NCBI GenBank assembly: GCA_023426125.1
Contig: JAFABI010000051.1
Location: 1 to 64,000 of the forward strand
Length of the DNA: 64,000 nucleotides
Direction of reading: 5' to 3'
Source of the DNA: Bacillota bacterium
GTDB taxonomy: Bacteria > Bacillota > Clostridia > Acetivibrionales > DTU013
Numbering within the stretch: position 1 is the first letter of the stretch; each line of letters starts with the position of its first letter. This document shows positions 26,076 through 35,959 of this stretch, in pieces. The notes beneath the pieces are model-generated. The model searched no databases. It was not told the origin of the DNA and worked only from the letters and a program-made list of their open reading frames with translations. The position numbers were made by a program, and so were the translations under genes.

Positions 26076-26966
26076 ATGTATAACAGGGCGTATGAAGTAA
26101 TAGAGCAAACCAGGGAAAAAAATTGCAGAATATCCGACATCGTGTTGCAAAATGAATGCCAGCTGGCAGAATGCAGTGAAGCAGAGATTCTGGCCAGGAT
26201 AAAAGAAGCTTTGCGCGTAATGCAGGATGCAGCGCAGAGCGGCATAAACAGTGAAATAATGTCCATGAGCGGCTTGATCGGTGGAAATGCTGTCAAAGCA
26301 GATATTTATTCCAGAACAGGGAAAACCGTCTGCGGCACTACGGTAAACCGAGCCATGGCAAGAGCATTGTCATGCTCGGAAGTTAACGCATCCATGGGAA
26401 GGATCGCAGCAATGCCGACGGCAGGGTCTTCCGGCATAGTACCTGCAGCACTGATAACTGCGGCAGAAACCATCGGAGCCGGCGAAGATGCGCTGATCGA
26501 AGCTCTGCTTACCGCCTCCGGTGTAGGTCAGCTGATCAAGAGAAACGCTACCCTTTCAGGAGCGGAAGGGGGCTGTCAGGCGGAATGCGGAGCAGCAGCA
26601 GCAATGGCTGCCGCAGCCATTGTTGAGATGTACGGCGGCACGCCGGAAACGGCTTTTGATGCGGCTGCCATCGCTATAAAAAGCATCCTTGGCCTGGTAT
26701 GCGATCCCGTGGCGGGCCTGGTGGAAGTACCCTGCTCCAAGCGAAACGCCACAGGAGTGGTGAATGCCATGGCCTGTGCCGATATGGCCCTGGCGGGTAT
26801 CAAAAGCGTTATCCCCTTTGACGAGGTTGTGGATGCCATGTACAAAATCGGCAAAGCATTGCCCACTACCCTGAGAGAAACCTCCATGGGCGGCCTGGCC
26901 GTCACCCCGACGGGAGAAGCCTTGAGATGCAGACTTGCCGACTGTAACTCCTGTAATAGGAAATGA
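26076..26966 (+). CDS. sdaAA: L-serine ammonia-lyase, iron-sulfur-dependent, alpha subunit
   Basis: A 296-aa subunit. Conserved stretches include MPTAGSSGIVPAALI, GAEGGCQAECGAAAAMAAAA and LVCDPVAGLVEVPCSKRN; their cysteines hold the catalytic 4Fe-4S cluster. The C-terminal METSMGGLAV-like region is also present (RETSMGGLAVTPTGEAL). Length is as expected for SdaAA. The ATG follows GCGGAGG and the gene is in an operon with sdaAB. It converges with the permease genes starting at 27015. Confidence 0.96.
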   Translation: MYNRAYEVIEQTREKNCRISDIVLQNECQLAECSEAEILARIKEALRVMQDAAQSGINSEIMSMSGLIGGNAVKADIYSRTGKTVCGTTVNRAMARALSCSEVNASMGRIAAMPTAGSSGIVPAALITAAETIGAGEDALIEALLTASGVGQLIKRNATLSGAEGGCQAECGAAAAMAAAAIVEMYGGTPETAFDAAAIAIKSILGLVCDPVAGLVEVPCSKRNATGVVNAMACADMALAGIKSVIPFDEVVDAMYKIGKALPTTLRETSMGGLAVTPTGEALRCRLADCNSCNRK

Positions 26967-27014
26967 TGCGTGTAAATAACCGACAGGCCGATAAAAGCTG
27001 CACCAGCCGAAAAA

Positions 27015-27851
27015 TCATCCCTTAATTCCGGTAGTAACGATCCCTTCCACAAAATATTTCTGTGCGAAAATATAAAGGATCAAAATGGGCAAAAGGGTAA
27101 AAAACGATGCAGCCATCAACAGGTCATATTGCGTTCTGTACATCCCCCTGAAAGTTGCAAGCCCAAGCTGCACGGTGAATTTTCTGGTATCATTTAGAAA
27201 GATGAGCGGCTTAAGAAAATCGTTATAGGCAAACTGGAAGGTAAAGATCGTTGCTGCGGTGATAACAGGCTTGGACAAGGGGATGAACACCTTATAATAG
27301 ATTTTGAACCTGTTGCATCCGTCAATAACAGCCGCGTCCTCCATATCTCTGGGTATGGTCATGAAAAACTGCCGGATAAGGAATATTTGCAAGGCGAATC
27401 CAAAAAACTGCGGCAGCAGGATAGACCATAACGTATTGATCAAGCCCAGCGTTGTGAATAATAGAAATGTCGGTATCAAGGTGACCGCATCCGGGATCAT
27501 CATGGATATCAAAAACACAATAAATATGACTTCCCTGCCCCGGAATTTAATGCGGGCAAAACCGTAAGCCGCCAGCGACGAGGATAATACCGTGAAGAAT
27601 GTCGCAGGTATTGCGATAAGCATGGTATTGATAAACATATTGGTGAAGTTCAGGCCACCGGCGCTCCATGCGTCGGAATAATTCTGAAAACGCCATTCGG
27701 TTGGCCAAAAGGTCGGCGGAAAGGACAATATTTCACTACGGGTTTTAAAGGAACACAAAAACATCCAGATGAACGGTACTATATCCACCACAGCCATAAT
27801 GGTAAGTACGATATAGGCTACACTATGGGAAAGCTTTATCTTGCCAGTCAC
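27015..27851 (-). CDS. Carbohydrate ABC transporter permease (MalG/UgpE-like)
   Basis: A 278-aa inner-membrane permease with six predicted membrane segments and the EAA-loop DAAVIDGCNRFKIYYKVFIPLSKP that contacts the ATPase. The N-terminal segment (VAYIVLTIMAVVDIVPFIWMF) and C-terminal FVEGIVTTGIKG end match MalG-type permeases. It follows a MalF-like permease by 76 bases; with the binding protein at 28902-30206 it forms one importer of unknown sugar. The start is a GTG at 27851 just after AGAGG. No ATPase gene is present. Confidence 0.93.
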   Translation of the reverse strand: MTGKIKLSHSVAYIVLTIMAVVDIVPFIWMFLCSFKTRSEILSFPPTFWPTEWRFQNYSDAWSAGGLNFTNMFINTMLIAIPATFFTVLSSSLAAYGFARIKFRGREVIFIVFLISMMIPDAVTLIPTFLLFTTLGLINTLWSILLPQFFGFALQIFLIRQFFMTIPRDMEDAAVIDGCNRFKIYYKVFIPLSKPVITAATIFTFQFAYNDFLKPLIFLNDTRKFTVQLGLATFRGMYRTQYDLLMAASFFTLLPILILYIFAQKYFVEGIVTTGIKG

Positions 27852-27927
27852 GATCCTCTACCCCCTCTGTATTATGCCCCTGAAAGCCCTGCAGGCATTC
27901 AAGGCGTGTGTTGAGACGTTTGTTTTT

Positions 27928-28818
27928 TTACATGTCATATTGGACTTTTTTGCCGATTGTAAAGTTTTGAACAATGGTTATCGCCAGGATAATGAGGGTC
28001 ATAACCAGCGAAATGGCAGCCGCATATCCCATTTTGCTATACTTGAACGCGCTGTTGTACATATAAAAAGCCAGGGTATACGTGGAATATCCGGGGCCTC
28101 CCTGCGTCATCATGATTATTTCGCTGAACACCTGGAAAGCATTGATAACCGCCATGACAACAACAAAGAAAAATGCAGGGGTAAGCAGGGGAAGCTTTAT
28201 ATATAAAATCTTTTTAATTGGAGTGATGCCATCAATAACGGACGCCTCATATAGGGAAATCGGAATCCCTTTTAATGCGGCCAGTAAGATAACCATATTA
28301 TATCCGGCCGTTTTCCAGGTGGACATGGCAGCAATGCTAAGGATGGCAATGTTGGGCTCGGTTAGCCAGGGAACGCTTGGCAGTCCTACCAGGTTGAGAA
28401 GGTAATTAATCAACCCGAATTCGGGATTGTACAGCCATACAAAAATCAATGCCACAACAAGCAATGGACTTATATAGGGCAAATAAAAAAATGTCCTGTA
28501 CAGGGTTATCCCTTTGAGGGGGAGCTCCGCAGCCAGCGCCAGTATGAATGAAAGCAGAATGGAGGCAGGTACGTAAACAAGTACCCACTTCACGGTATTT
28601 AAAAGGCTGATCATGAAAACTTCATCCTGTACAAGCTCTATATAGTTGCTGAAACCGGCCCATGTTGCCTTCGTCATGATATCCCAGTCGTACAGGCTTA
28701 TGACAATTGAAGAGATGATGGGATATGCCATAAAGGCCAAAAAACCGAACAAAGCCGGTCCTATAAAAGCATACCCGGTCAGGTTGTCTCTCCTTTGCCT
28801 TTTGTTCAGAGTATTCAT
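27928..28818 (-). CDS. Carbohydrate ABC transporter permease (MalF/UgpA-like)
   Basis: A 296-aa membrane protein with a MalF/UgpA-type N-terminus (NLTGYAFIGPALFGFLAFMAY), six membrane segments and the EAA-loop YEASVIDGITPIKKILYIKLP. The ATG at 28818 follows GGAGGGAG. It lies 83 bases downstream of the solute-binding protein gene on the same strand and forms the heterodimeric channel with the next gene. Confidence 0.93.
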   Translation of the reverse strand: MNTLNKRQRRDNLTGYAFIGPALFGFLAFMAYPIISSIVISLYDWDIMTKATWAGFSNYIELVQDEVFMISLLNTVKWVLVYVPASILLSFILALAAELPLKGITLYRTFFYLPYISPLLVVALIFVWLYNPEFGLINYLLNLVGLPSVPWLTEPNIAILSIAAMSTWKTAGYNMVILLAALKGIPISLYEASVIDGITPIKKILYIKLPLLTPAFFFVVVMAVINAFQVFSEIIMMTQGGPGYSTYTLAFYMYNSAFKYSKMGYAAAISLVMTLIILAITIVQNFTIGKKVQYDM

Positions 28819-28901
28819 ATGCGCTCCCTCCTTGTTGACCGCGACATAAGAAGGATACCCGCCCCTTCCTATGTCGCGGCTTGGATTATATACAAGCCAT
28901 G

Positions 28902-30206
28902 TTATTTGAACAACTCTTCGTTTGCTTTCCTGTCAAGCGTCTCACATGCCTCTTGCATGGAAATCTTACCATTAAAGGCATTGTCAAGCTCGGCACTTAT
29001 CATATCGTTATATTCTGCCCATTTGCCGGATTGATAGGCGTTATACTGCAATTCCGTGTCAATATATTTCGCCGTGGCCATGAAAGGTTCTATGGCGGGC
29101 GGCGTCGTCACAAGCTCGGGATCGTTCAGCAAATAATTATAGACCGGCATTGCAAGACCATTGGACAAAGTAACCCTAAGTCCGTCTTTGCTTAGAATAT
29201 ACTTTACAAGGGCAACTGCCGCTTCCTTGTTCTTGGATTTCGAACTCACCGTCAGCATTCCGGAAACAACAGGATTTACGCGTGTAGTCCCTTTTGGCAT
29301 TTCAACCGCAGACCATTTGAATTTGCAATCCTGCCGGAATTGTGGAGTACCCCAGCGGCCGGAAGGATACATTGCGATCTTGCCGGTCACAAACAACTGG
29401 TCGGAGCTGGAGGCTTCCCCGCCCATGGCGGTAATGGTAGCCGGCGAAGGAGCCGCCTTGTATTTATTCACCAGATCGCTGAGTACGCCTAGCCCTTTTA
29501 CAACATTGGGATCACTGAAGTTTGATTTGCCGTCCTTAAACCATTTTCCACCGTAATTGCCGGCATACGTCATCCAATATGCCCAATAAGTATCACACTG
29601 CGCACCATATACGCTTGTTTTGCCGTCTTTTGTCACCGTAAGCTTCTGGGCCAATTCAATATAGTCGTCCATCGTCCAATCCGAGGTCGGAAGCGGGACA
29701 TTGGCAGCCGTGAAGAGGTCTTCATTCAAATACATTACAATCGGTTCCCAGTCTTTCGGTATGGCATAGGTTTTACCTTCGTACTGTCCATATTTGGCAA
29801 GTCCTTCGACCATATCCTTTGTCAATTCCGGGTATTTGGTTATCCATGGCTCCAGAGGCTCGCAGGCACCGGTAGGAGCAAAAACGTTTACATTGGATTG
29901 AAGGAGCCAGAACACATCCGGCGCAGTATTTCCTGCAATCATGGTCTGCAGCTTCTGATTGTAGTCCGATGGAGTATACGTATAATTCACCTTGACTTTT
30001 GTATTTTTCGCCATAAAATCTTTAAGAACCTGATCATACAGGAGCCTTTCCGCTTCATCCCCCCACGTCATATAACTTATGTTTCCGCTGAGTCCGGCAG
30101 AAGCCGCGCCATTCGTATCCCCGGTACCGGATGCCTGTCCGCACCCCGACAATGCCAAAACACCGAGAATCGTAACAACAAGAATGATAGAAATACACTT
30201 TTTCAC
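28902..30206 (-). CDS. Extracellular solute-binding lipoprotein (family 1) of a sugar ABC importer
   Basis: A 434-aa lipoprotein. The signal peptide ends in the lipobox LALSGCGQ (Cys22), then a Gly/Ala/Thr linker. The mature part shows family-1 sugar-binding features (ISYMTWGDEAERLLYDQVLK, APDVFWLLQSN, FVTGKIAMYPSGRWG). The start is GTG at 30206 behind AAGGGGG. It is the first gene of the importer operon 30206-27015. Ligand unknown. A palindrome overlapping a possible promoter lies at 30363-30380. Confidence 0.94.
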   Translation of the reverse strand: MKKCISIILVVTILGVLALSGCGQASGTGDTNGAASAGLSGNISYMTWGDEAERLLYDQVLKDFMAKNTKVKVNYTYTPSDYNQKLQTMIAGNTAPDVFWLLQSNVNVFAPTGACEPLEPWITKYPELTKDMVEGLAKYGQYEGKTYAIPKDWEPIVMYLNEDLFTAANVPLPTSDWTMDDYIELAQKLTVTKDGKTSVYGAQCDTYWAYWMTYAGNYGGKWFKDGKSNFSDPNVVKGLGVLSDLVNKYKAAPSPATITAMGGEASSSDQLFVTGKIAMYPSGRWGTPQFRQDCKFKWSAVEMPKGTTRVNPVVSGMLTVSSKSKNKEAAVALVKYILSKDGLRVTLSNGLAMPVYNYLLNDPELVTTPPAIEPFMATAKYIDTELQYNAYQSGKWAEYNDMISAELDNAFNGKISMQEACETLDRKANEELFK

Positions 30207-30362
30207 TTTTTAACCCCCTTACTAATTTTTGATCACGGATAGGATTTTAATATTACTGAATATCACCCTCCTTTCCTACAATAAATGATGCCCATGGAAT
30301 TGATTGCAAGAATATACGTATAAATCTTTTTATCCCTTTCCTTTGGCAGGACATAATCCCCT

Positions 30363-30380
30363 TGTAGTATAATAACTACA
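30363..30380 (-). promoter_or_regulatory. Possible operator upstream of the sugar importer
   Basis: TGTAGTATAATAACTACA is an inverted repeat (TGTAGT/ACTACA, 6-bp spacer) about 160 bases upstream of the binding-protein start. On the minus strand its right side contains TATACT, a possible -10. The rest of 30207-30565 is AT-rich with no recognisable gene. Confidence 0.4.
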
Positions 30381-30556
30381 TCCGGACATTTTTTATACAC
30401 AATATTTTCAGTATACCTTCAGGTATTACCCTTGCTTATTTGTATAGGTGCAGGAAAAGGTTGTTTTTTTACTGCTACTAAATTTATTATAGGTTATTAC
30501 TTAACTTTCTTCTACATACGATATTGCGTTTCAGTTATACTATCTTGGTATATTGG

Positions 30557-30591
30557 ATAAAAATACCGGAAAGGGTATATTCCTTTTCCGG
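30557..30591 (-). terminator. Terminator of the QueG-like gene
   Basis: CCGGAAAGG (30566-30574) pairs with CCTTTTCCGG (30582-30591); read on the minus strand the stem is followed by TATTTTTAT. It lies 40 bases beyond the stop codon of the minus-strand gene at 30631. Confidence 0.75.
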
Positions 30592-30630
30592 CTCAGGCAT
30601 TCAGCTTCCTGCATCAGGCACCTTTGCCGT

Positions 30631-31566
30631 TTATTCTCCATTCCGGCGGGCTTTATAGATTAAAGCTTTCATATTTCTTGCAAGCAGGCTGTAATAATGA
30701 TCCATCTTAATCGTTTCGAGCTTGGCTATGGTTTCCCCGGGCAAGCACTCCATGGGAAAGCCGTTCAGGAGGCTATCCGTCTCCTTATCATCAAATTCTA
30801 CGGATTCCATTATATTGTCCAGGAATCGTTTGTTTTGCGGGCAACATTGCTGACAGTGAAGGCAGCCGATAATACAATTATGTCCTTCAGGATTCATCCA
30901 TTCAGGAAAGTCCGGAGCCGTTTCAAATTCATTATAATACGTAATACAGCGTTCTGCCCTGACAAGGTATCTATCCTCAGCGATGGCACCCGTCGGACAT
31001 ATATTCCGGCAAAGCGAACAATTTGCACATGCCTTCATGGTCGTGATCTCATTCCAGTTCTCCTTATCACATTCTACGTCGGAATAATATACGGATAAAA
31101 GTACAAAGCTGCCCATTCCCCGCACATAGATGATATTATTTCTTCCATAGGAGCCCAGACCGCTTCGCGCAGCTAATAGCTTTTCCGGCAGGCTTTTTAC
31201 TCTCTCCGCGTGCAGATTGCCCTCGGCCAGAATCTCATTCAGGCATTTCTCTATCCGTATGGGTTCTACTGAATATTCCATATAGGTAGGAGGAATAAGC
31301 ATAGGCACTTTACTGCCCCCGCAGTTAAAAACAACCCTTGTCTGCGGACAAGGCGAAGCAGCTACAATCACCGACTTTATTTCAAAAGGGCACGCAGGTA
31401 AAGTAAATTTGTATGAATTCTCTAAAATCCTGTCGATACGCTCGTCAAGATAATTCAATGAATGAAGATCTGCAATATCCTTTTCAATATCCTGCAAACG
31501 TTCTATAGCTAAAACGCGGATCTCATACCCTTCCTCCCGCATTTTGTGAACAATCGTTTCGATCAT
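30631..31566 (-). CDS. Iron-sulfur protein related to epoxyqueuosine reductase (QueG-like, 2x 4Fe-4S)
   Basis: About 311 aa. The C-terminal half has two ferredoxin-type clusters: CANCSLCRNICPTGAI and CLHCQQCCPQNK. The segment before them (LAARSGLGSYGRNNIIYV) matches the cobalamin-binding region of QueG, which reduces epoxyqueuosine in tRNA. The N-terminal part is divergent and the usual QueG C-terminal HEAT-like tail is missing, so it may be a paralogue with another substrate, as is common in Clostridia. The ATG at 31566 has GGAGTG 5 bases upstream; earlier in-frame starts exist at 31581 and 31641. It lies downstream of GH127 but behind a strong terminator. Confidence 0.75.
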   Translation of the reverse strand: MIETIVHKMREEGYEIRVLAIERLQDIEKDIADLHSLNYLDERIDRILENSYKFTLPACPFEIKSVIVAASPCPQTRVVFNCGGSKVPMLIPPTYMEYSVEPIRIEKCLNEILAEGNLHAERVKSLPEKLLAARSGLGSYGRNNIIYVRGMGSFVLLSVYYSDVECDKENWNEITTMKACANCSLCRNICPTGAIAEDRYLVRAERCITYYNEFETAPDFPEWMNPEGHNCIIGCLHCQQCCPQNKRFLDNIMESVEFDDKETDSLLNGFPMECLPGETIAKLETIKMDHYYSLLARNMKALIYKARRNGE

Positions 31567-31696
31567 ATACACTCCATTCATAAAGGCTTCGTTTACTGCA
31601 CCCAGCCTTCCGTAAAAATATTTAAAATAAAACAATATCAAATTTAATGGGGATTTTTATAAATGAGTCTGTTTACCAGGTATTATAATGGAAAAA

Positions 31697-31746
31697 ACAA
31701 GTATATTCAACACAATATTCTAAAGATTATTGTGGAATATACTTGT
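31697..31746 (-). terminator. Terminator of the GH127 gene
   Basis: ACAAGTATATT and AATATACTTGT form long arms with an inner ACAATA/TATTGT stem; on the minus strand TTTTTT follows. It lies just past the stop codon of the arabinofuranosidase gene and separates it from the QueG-like gene. Confidence 0.85.
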
Positions 31747-31768
31747 TTCAAAATATAAACCTTACCTC

Positions 31769-33736
31769 CTATTTCCTCCGGCGTATCCAGACAAGCATTT
31801 CTCCCGGCTCTCTGTTTCCCCACAGATAGTATGGGACAGCTTTGAGTCCCACTTCGTCGCCAATGGCTGCATAAGGCTTATATAAACTGTCGTTCCATCC
31901 CTCCCGGGAGTCCCGTACCGCTTTCCCCCTTATCACGACTATGCCCTCCGGCAAGGTTTCATCGATCCCGGTTGTCAGTTCGGATCCTGCATCCAGGGAA
32001 AGAGCAGACAAATTTTCTCCGTTGTCGATTTCTTCCAGGCAGTATATCAATGGACCTCTTTGAATGGCGACCTTCCCTGCATCGGCACGCACCTTTGGAT
32101 TGGCCTTCATCAGCTCTATGGGCATCTCCATCCGAAGCTCCGCCTCATCTCCGGCCTTCCAATTCCGGTTAATCCGTACATATCCTCTTTCAATCCCTAC
32201 AGTATGATCCGCCTTTTCCCCATTGATAAAGACAGACCATTTTTTACACCAGCCGGGAATACGCAGCGCCAGTGTAATTTCCTCCAATGCGGATGATACG
32301 ACGGAAAGCTTTATATTACCATCCCACGGATACCTGTTGTCCTGACGGAGCACCATCTTTTTTCCGTCCTTTTCTATTTCAGCTTCTCCCCCAATGTAGA
32401 GATGCGTGAAAATTGTATCCCCACTAATGGAATAGATGTACTGATTCAAGGATGCAAGCAGTCTGGCGATGTTTGGCGGGCAGCAGGCGCAGCCGAACCA
32501 TTTTTGCCTGACCGGTTTGACATGGCGCCTGTCGGGGTTTTTTTCCGAGGCTTCCGGCCAAACCTCCAAAGGGTTGACATAAAAGAAATACTTGCCGTCA
32601 CGGGACATGGATCCCAGCACAATGTTGTAGAGCACTCGCTCCATAACATCCGCATATTCGCTGTCCTGCTCCATTTGAAGCATCCTGTGGGCAAAAAAGA
32701 CCAGGCCGATGGAAGCGCAGGACTCTGCATATACCGTGTCGTTAGGCAGGTCATAATCGAAGGAAAATGCTTCACCGAACTTTGTGGACCCGATTCCTCC
32801 GGTGATATACATTTGTTTTCCAATAATATTTCTCCACAAGCGCCTGCATGTATCCAGCAGCTCCTTGTCACCGGTTTCACCGGCAAGGTCCGCCATACCG
32901 GTGTACATATAGGCAGCCCTTACGGCATGACCTACGGCAACCTCCTGTTCACGTACAGGCTTATGTGCCTGATTGTATTCAAGCTTCAGCGGCTTGGACC
33001 TCTCCCTTTCACAATAGGAGCATCCTTTTCTTTCATATTTCTCACGCTCGATACTGAAAAAATTAGGCTCCCTTCCGCGTTCATCGATAAAATATTTGCT
33101 CAGTTTCAAGTATTTTTCGTTTCCGGTTGCCCTGTACAGCTTGACAAGCGCCAGTTCCACCTCCTGATGCCCGTCATACCCCCGGAGCTTTCCGGGCCCG
33201 GCTCCGAATACCGTATCGATATGATCGGCAAACCGGCACATCACGTCCAGCAGCTTTCTTTTGCCTGTTGCGTTATAATAGGCAACGGCAGCCTCCATCA
33301 TATGTCCGGCAACATATAATTCATGGTTTTCGTACAGGTTTGTCCACTTTTTCCCGGGTTCCTTCAGAATATAATAGGTATCCAGATACCCATCCGGCTG
33401 CTGTGCCTTTTCAATCACATCGATGATTCCATCCGCAATTGCTTCCAGTTGGGGGTCGGGCTGTGTTTCCAGACTATATCCCACCGCCTCCAGCCATTTG
33501 GCTACATCACTGTCCTGAAACACGCGTCCGTAGAATTCCCCTTTTTCAAGACCTGCGGCAATCCGGAAATTCCTGACGGCACTGCTGGGCTCCGCTCCGG
33601 CAATAAGGTCGTTCAGAGCCTCCCACTGATAAGGTATTACCGTATTTCTCACCAGATCCACATAGTGCGACCAGAATAAGTCCGATATGTGCACGTTTTT
33701 CATGGGAACCGGTTGAGAGGTTATATTTTGGGCCAC
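31769..33736 (-). CDS. GH127 beta-L-arabinofuranosidase
   Basis: A 655-aa enzyme. The N-terminus (VPMKNVHISDLFWSHYVDLVRNTVIPYQW) and the active-site features AESCASIG and GCACCPPNIARLLAS match GH127, in which one Glu and three Cys bind Zn2+ and the first Cys of the CC pair is the nucleophile. No signal peptide is seen, so it acts in the cytoplasm on imported beta-L-arabinofuranosides from plant glycoproteins or arabinan. The start is GTG at 33736 after AAGGAGTG. It lies downstream of the SBP-LplB-YtcP operon (37678-33978), likely the importer for its substrate. Confidence 0.94.
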   Translation of the reverse strand: MAQNITSQPVPMKNVHISDLFWSHYVDLVRNTVIPYQWEALNDLIAGAEPSSAVRNFRIAAGLEKGEFYGRVFQDSDVAKWLEAVGYSLETQPDPQLEAIADGIIDVIEKAQQPDGYLDTYYILKEPGKKWTNLYENHELYVAGHMMEAAVAYYNATGKRKLLDVMCRFADHIDTVFGAGPGKLRGYDGHQEVELALVKLYRATGNEKYLKLSKYFIDERGREPNFFSIEREKYERKGCSYCERERSKPLKLEYNQAHKPVREQEVAVGHAVRAAYMYTGMADLAGETGDKELLDTCRRLWRNIIGKQMYITGGIGSTKFGEAFSFDYDLPNDTVYAESCASIGLVFFAHRMLQMEQDSEYADVMERVLYNIVLGSMSRDGKYFFYVNPLEVWPEASEKNPDRRHVKPVRQKWFGCACCPPNIARLLASLNQYIYSISGDTIFTHLYIGGEAEIEKDGKKMVLRQDNRYPWDGNIKLSVVSSALEEITLALRIPGWCKKWSVFINGEKADHTVGIERGYVRINRNWKAGDEAELRMEMPIELMKANPKVRADAGKVAIQRGPLIYCLEEIDNGENLSALSLDAGSELTTGIDETLPEGIVVIRGKAVRDSREGWNDSLYKPYAAIGDEVGLKAVPYYLWGNREPGEMLVWIRRRK

Positions 33737-33977
33737 TTAAATACACTCCTTTATAAAAAATGCATACAGAGCTGCTAAAAATAGGATTATGCTATTAGTA
33801 TGCCAGACAAATTTTTGCTTGTCGGTAGACAAAATGCACAAAAGGTTGAAAATATTGATTTTGTTATTGCAAAGCTTAACCAAGCAAAGGGATGAAAAGA
33901 CGTGCTCCTCATCCCTTCAGCCTCTCTCAATAAGCCTTTTCCAAGAACAATTATCCAAATACGGCGTCGTGCCGCGC

Positions 33978-34877
33978 TTATCCTTTTACCGATCCTATGG
34001 TTAATCCTCCTACGAAATATTTCTGGAAAAACGGATAGGAAAGAGCGATGGGTATTGTTACAACCATTGTTGTTGCAGCTCTCATGGACTGGGGAGATAT
34101 GTTGCTGAACCTGCGGTCTTTAAACACGTCATTTGTCGCCTGTCCCGCAGCCTGAGTCTCAAGCAGCATTCTCCTGAGGAAAACCTGGAGAGTATCCCAG
34201 TTTCCGCCGGGATTGTATATCATGCAATCAAACCACGAATTCCAGTGTTCGACAGACAGATAAACGGCAATCGCCGCATACACAGGGATCGACATGGGTA
34301 CGACAAGCTTCCAGTAGATCCTTATTTCCGAACATCCGTCAATTCTGGCCGCTTCAAAAAGGGATTCGGGCAGATTCTGAATAAACGAAGCCATCAGCAG
34401 CATGTAATAAGCATTAATGATATTGGGAAGCCAATATACGGTGAATGTATCAATCATATGCAATCTTACGGTCAACAGATAATATGGGATAACGCCGACG
34501 CTTACATACATTGTCATCAAGTAAAGCAGCCTCATAAACTTTCTTCCGGAGAAGTGCCTGATGGATACTACATAGGAAAGCAGACCGGTACAGAAAAGAC
34601 AGGTGCCCGTACCGACCAAAACTCTTAAAACGGAAATAACCGTCGCTTTTAAAAGCTTATTGTTTTCAAATAATAAAGCATAGGACTGGATAGAAAATAT
34701 CCTCGGCCAGAAATACAAGCCTCCCCTGGCCGAATCGATTCCATCGTTGAAAGAGTAGACTAATTGGTTCCAAAAAGGATATACTACCAAAAAGGTAAAA
34801 ATCAAAAGGATCGTCACATTAAATACATCAAAAATTTTACTCCCCAAGCCTCTTTTTAAATATGACCTTGCATACAT
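33978..34877 (-). CDS. ABC transporter permease, YtcP/LplC-like (importer 1)
   Basis: A 299-aa permease with six membrane segments, N-terminal VFNVTILLIFTFLVVYPFWNQ, EAA-loop EAARIDGCSEIRIYWKLVVPMS and the characteristic C-terminus YPFFQKYFVGGLTIGSVKG. It pairs with the LplB-like permease 12 bases upstream in the transcript. The ATG follows GGAGGAAGAAGC. A close paralogue is at 41437-42333. A weak hairpin with AAGGGATGA/TCATCCCTT arms at 33887-33918 may end the transcript. Confidence 0.95.
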   Translation of the reverse strand: MYARSYLKRGLGSKIFDVFNVTILLIFTFLVVYPFWNQLVYSFNDGIDSARGGLYFWPRIFSIQSYALLFENNKLLKATVISVLRVLVGTGTCLFCTGLLSYVVSIRHFSGRKFMRLLYLMTMYVSVGVIPYYLLTVRLHMIDTFTVYWLPNIINAYYMLLMASFIQNLPESLFEAARIDGCSEIRIYWKLVVPMSIPVYAAIAVYLSVEHWNSWFDCMIYNPGGNWDTLQVFLRRMLLETQAAGQATNDVFKDRRFSNISPQSMRAATTMVVTIPIALSYPFFQKYFVGGLTIGSVKG

Positions 34878-34889
34878 GCTTCTTCCTCC

Positions 34890-35849
34890 TCAGAATATTG
34901 CCGCATCCGCAAATTTCTTGGCAGCACGGTTGGCTGCAAAAATTAGAATTACACTGACAACGGATTTAAAAAGGCTTACGGCAGTAGAAAATGAATAACG
35001 TCCAAGCTGTATGCCGTACCGGTAGGAAAACGTGTCAAAAACCTCATAATAATCCTTTGTCATGGCATTGCCCAACAGCAGCTGCTGTTCAAAACCCGCA
35101 TTCAAAATACCGCCGATTCTGAGGATCCAAAGAAGGACGATTGTAGTAGCAATACCGGGTAAAGTAATATGCCATATCAGTCCGAATCTCCCAAGCCCGT
35201 CAACAACTCCCGCCTGGTATAGCTCCTCGTCGATGCCTGCGATGGCGGAAAGATAAATAATAGACGACCACCCGACCCCTTTCCATACGTTGGCGATGGT
35301 GAGCAGCCACCAGAAATATTGCCCCGTGCCGAGAAAATTTACAGATTCCTGGACAAAGCCCAGCTTGAGAAGAAGCTCGTTGATAAGCCCTTCGGATCCC
35401 AGCAAGGAGAAGATAAGGCTTGCGGCGACCACCCATGAAATGAAGTTGGGCAGATAGGACATGGTCTGTACGGTTTTTTTGAAATATTTCAACCTGAGCT
35501 CATTGATAAGCAGAGCTAAAATGATTGGCGCAGGAAATCCGATCAGTATTTGAAGCCCGCTGATGGCAAGCGTATTTCTCGTGATTAGCAAAAAGCTCGG
35601 CGAATTAAAAAATTCTTCGAAATGTTTTAACCCCACCCACTTGCTTCCATGGATAGGCTCCCCGGGATAGTAGTCCATAAACGCAACAATTAGTTCATAC
35701 ATGGGGTAATAGGCAAAAATCAAAACAAAAATAATCATGGGAATACAGATCGCCCATAATTGCCTTTCCTTTTTGACTCTTGTCCACACCCTCTGGAATA
35801 ACGGCTTTTCCTTCTTGATAAAGGCATTCACCTGTACCGGATTGTTCAT
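34890..35849 (-). CDS. ABC transporter permease, LplB-like (importer 1)
   Basis: A ~319-aa permease. The N-terminal cytoplasmic lead is followed by LWAICIPMIIFVLIFAYYPMYELIVAF, typical of LplB-type subunits for oligosaccharide import; the EAA-loop QAGVVDGLGRFGLIWHITLPG is clear. The ATG at 35849 was preferred to a TTG at 35858 that directly abuts the ribosome site. A paralogue is at 42343-43302. It lies between the binding-protein gene and the YtcP-like gene in one operon. Confidence 0.95.
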   Translation of the reverse strand: MNNPVQVNAFIKKEKPLFQRVWTRVKKERQLWAICIPMIIFVLIFAYYPMYELIVAFMDYYPGEPIHGSKWVGLKHFEEFFNSPSFLLITRNTLAISGLQILIGFPAPIILALLINELRLKYFKKTVQTMSYLPNFISWVVAASLIFSLLGSEGLINELLLKLGFVQESVNFLGTGQYFWWLLTIANVWKGVGWSSIIYLSAIAGIDEELYQAGVVDGLGRFGLIWHITLPGIATTIVLLWILRIGGILNAGFEQQLLLGNAMTKDYYEVFDTFSYRYGIQLGRYSFSTAVSLFKSVVSVILIFAANRAAKKFADAAIF

Positions 35850-35959
35850 ACGCTTCAATCTCCCTTGAAAATGTATACCGTGTAAATGTGTAATTAAAGA
35901 TACAGAGGGAGGAAATATCCTCCTAAGAGGTAAATCAACTCCCTCTGTATGTCAAACGA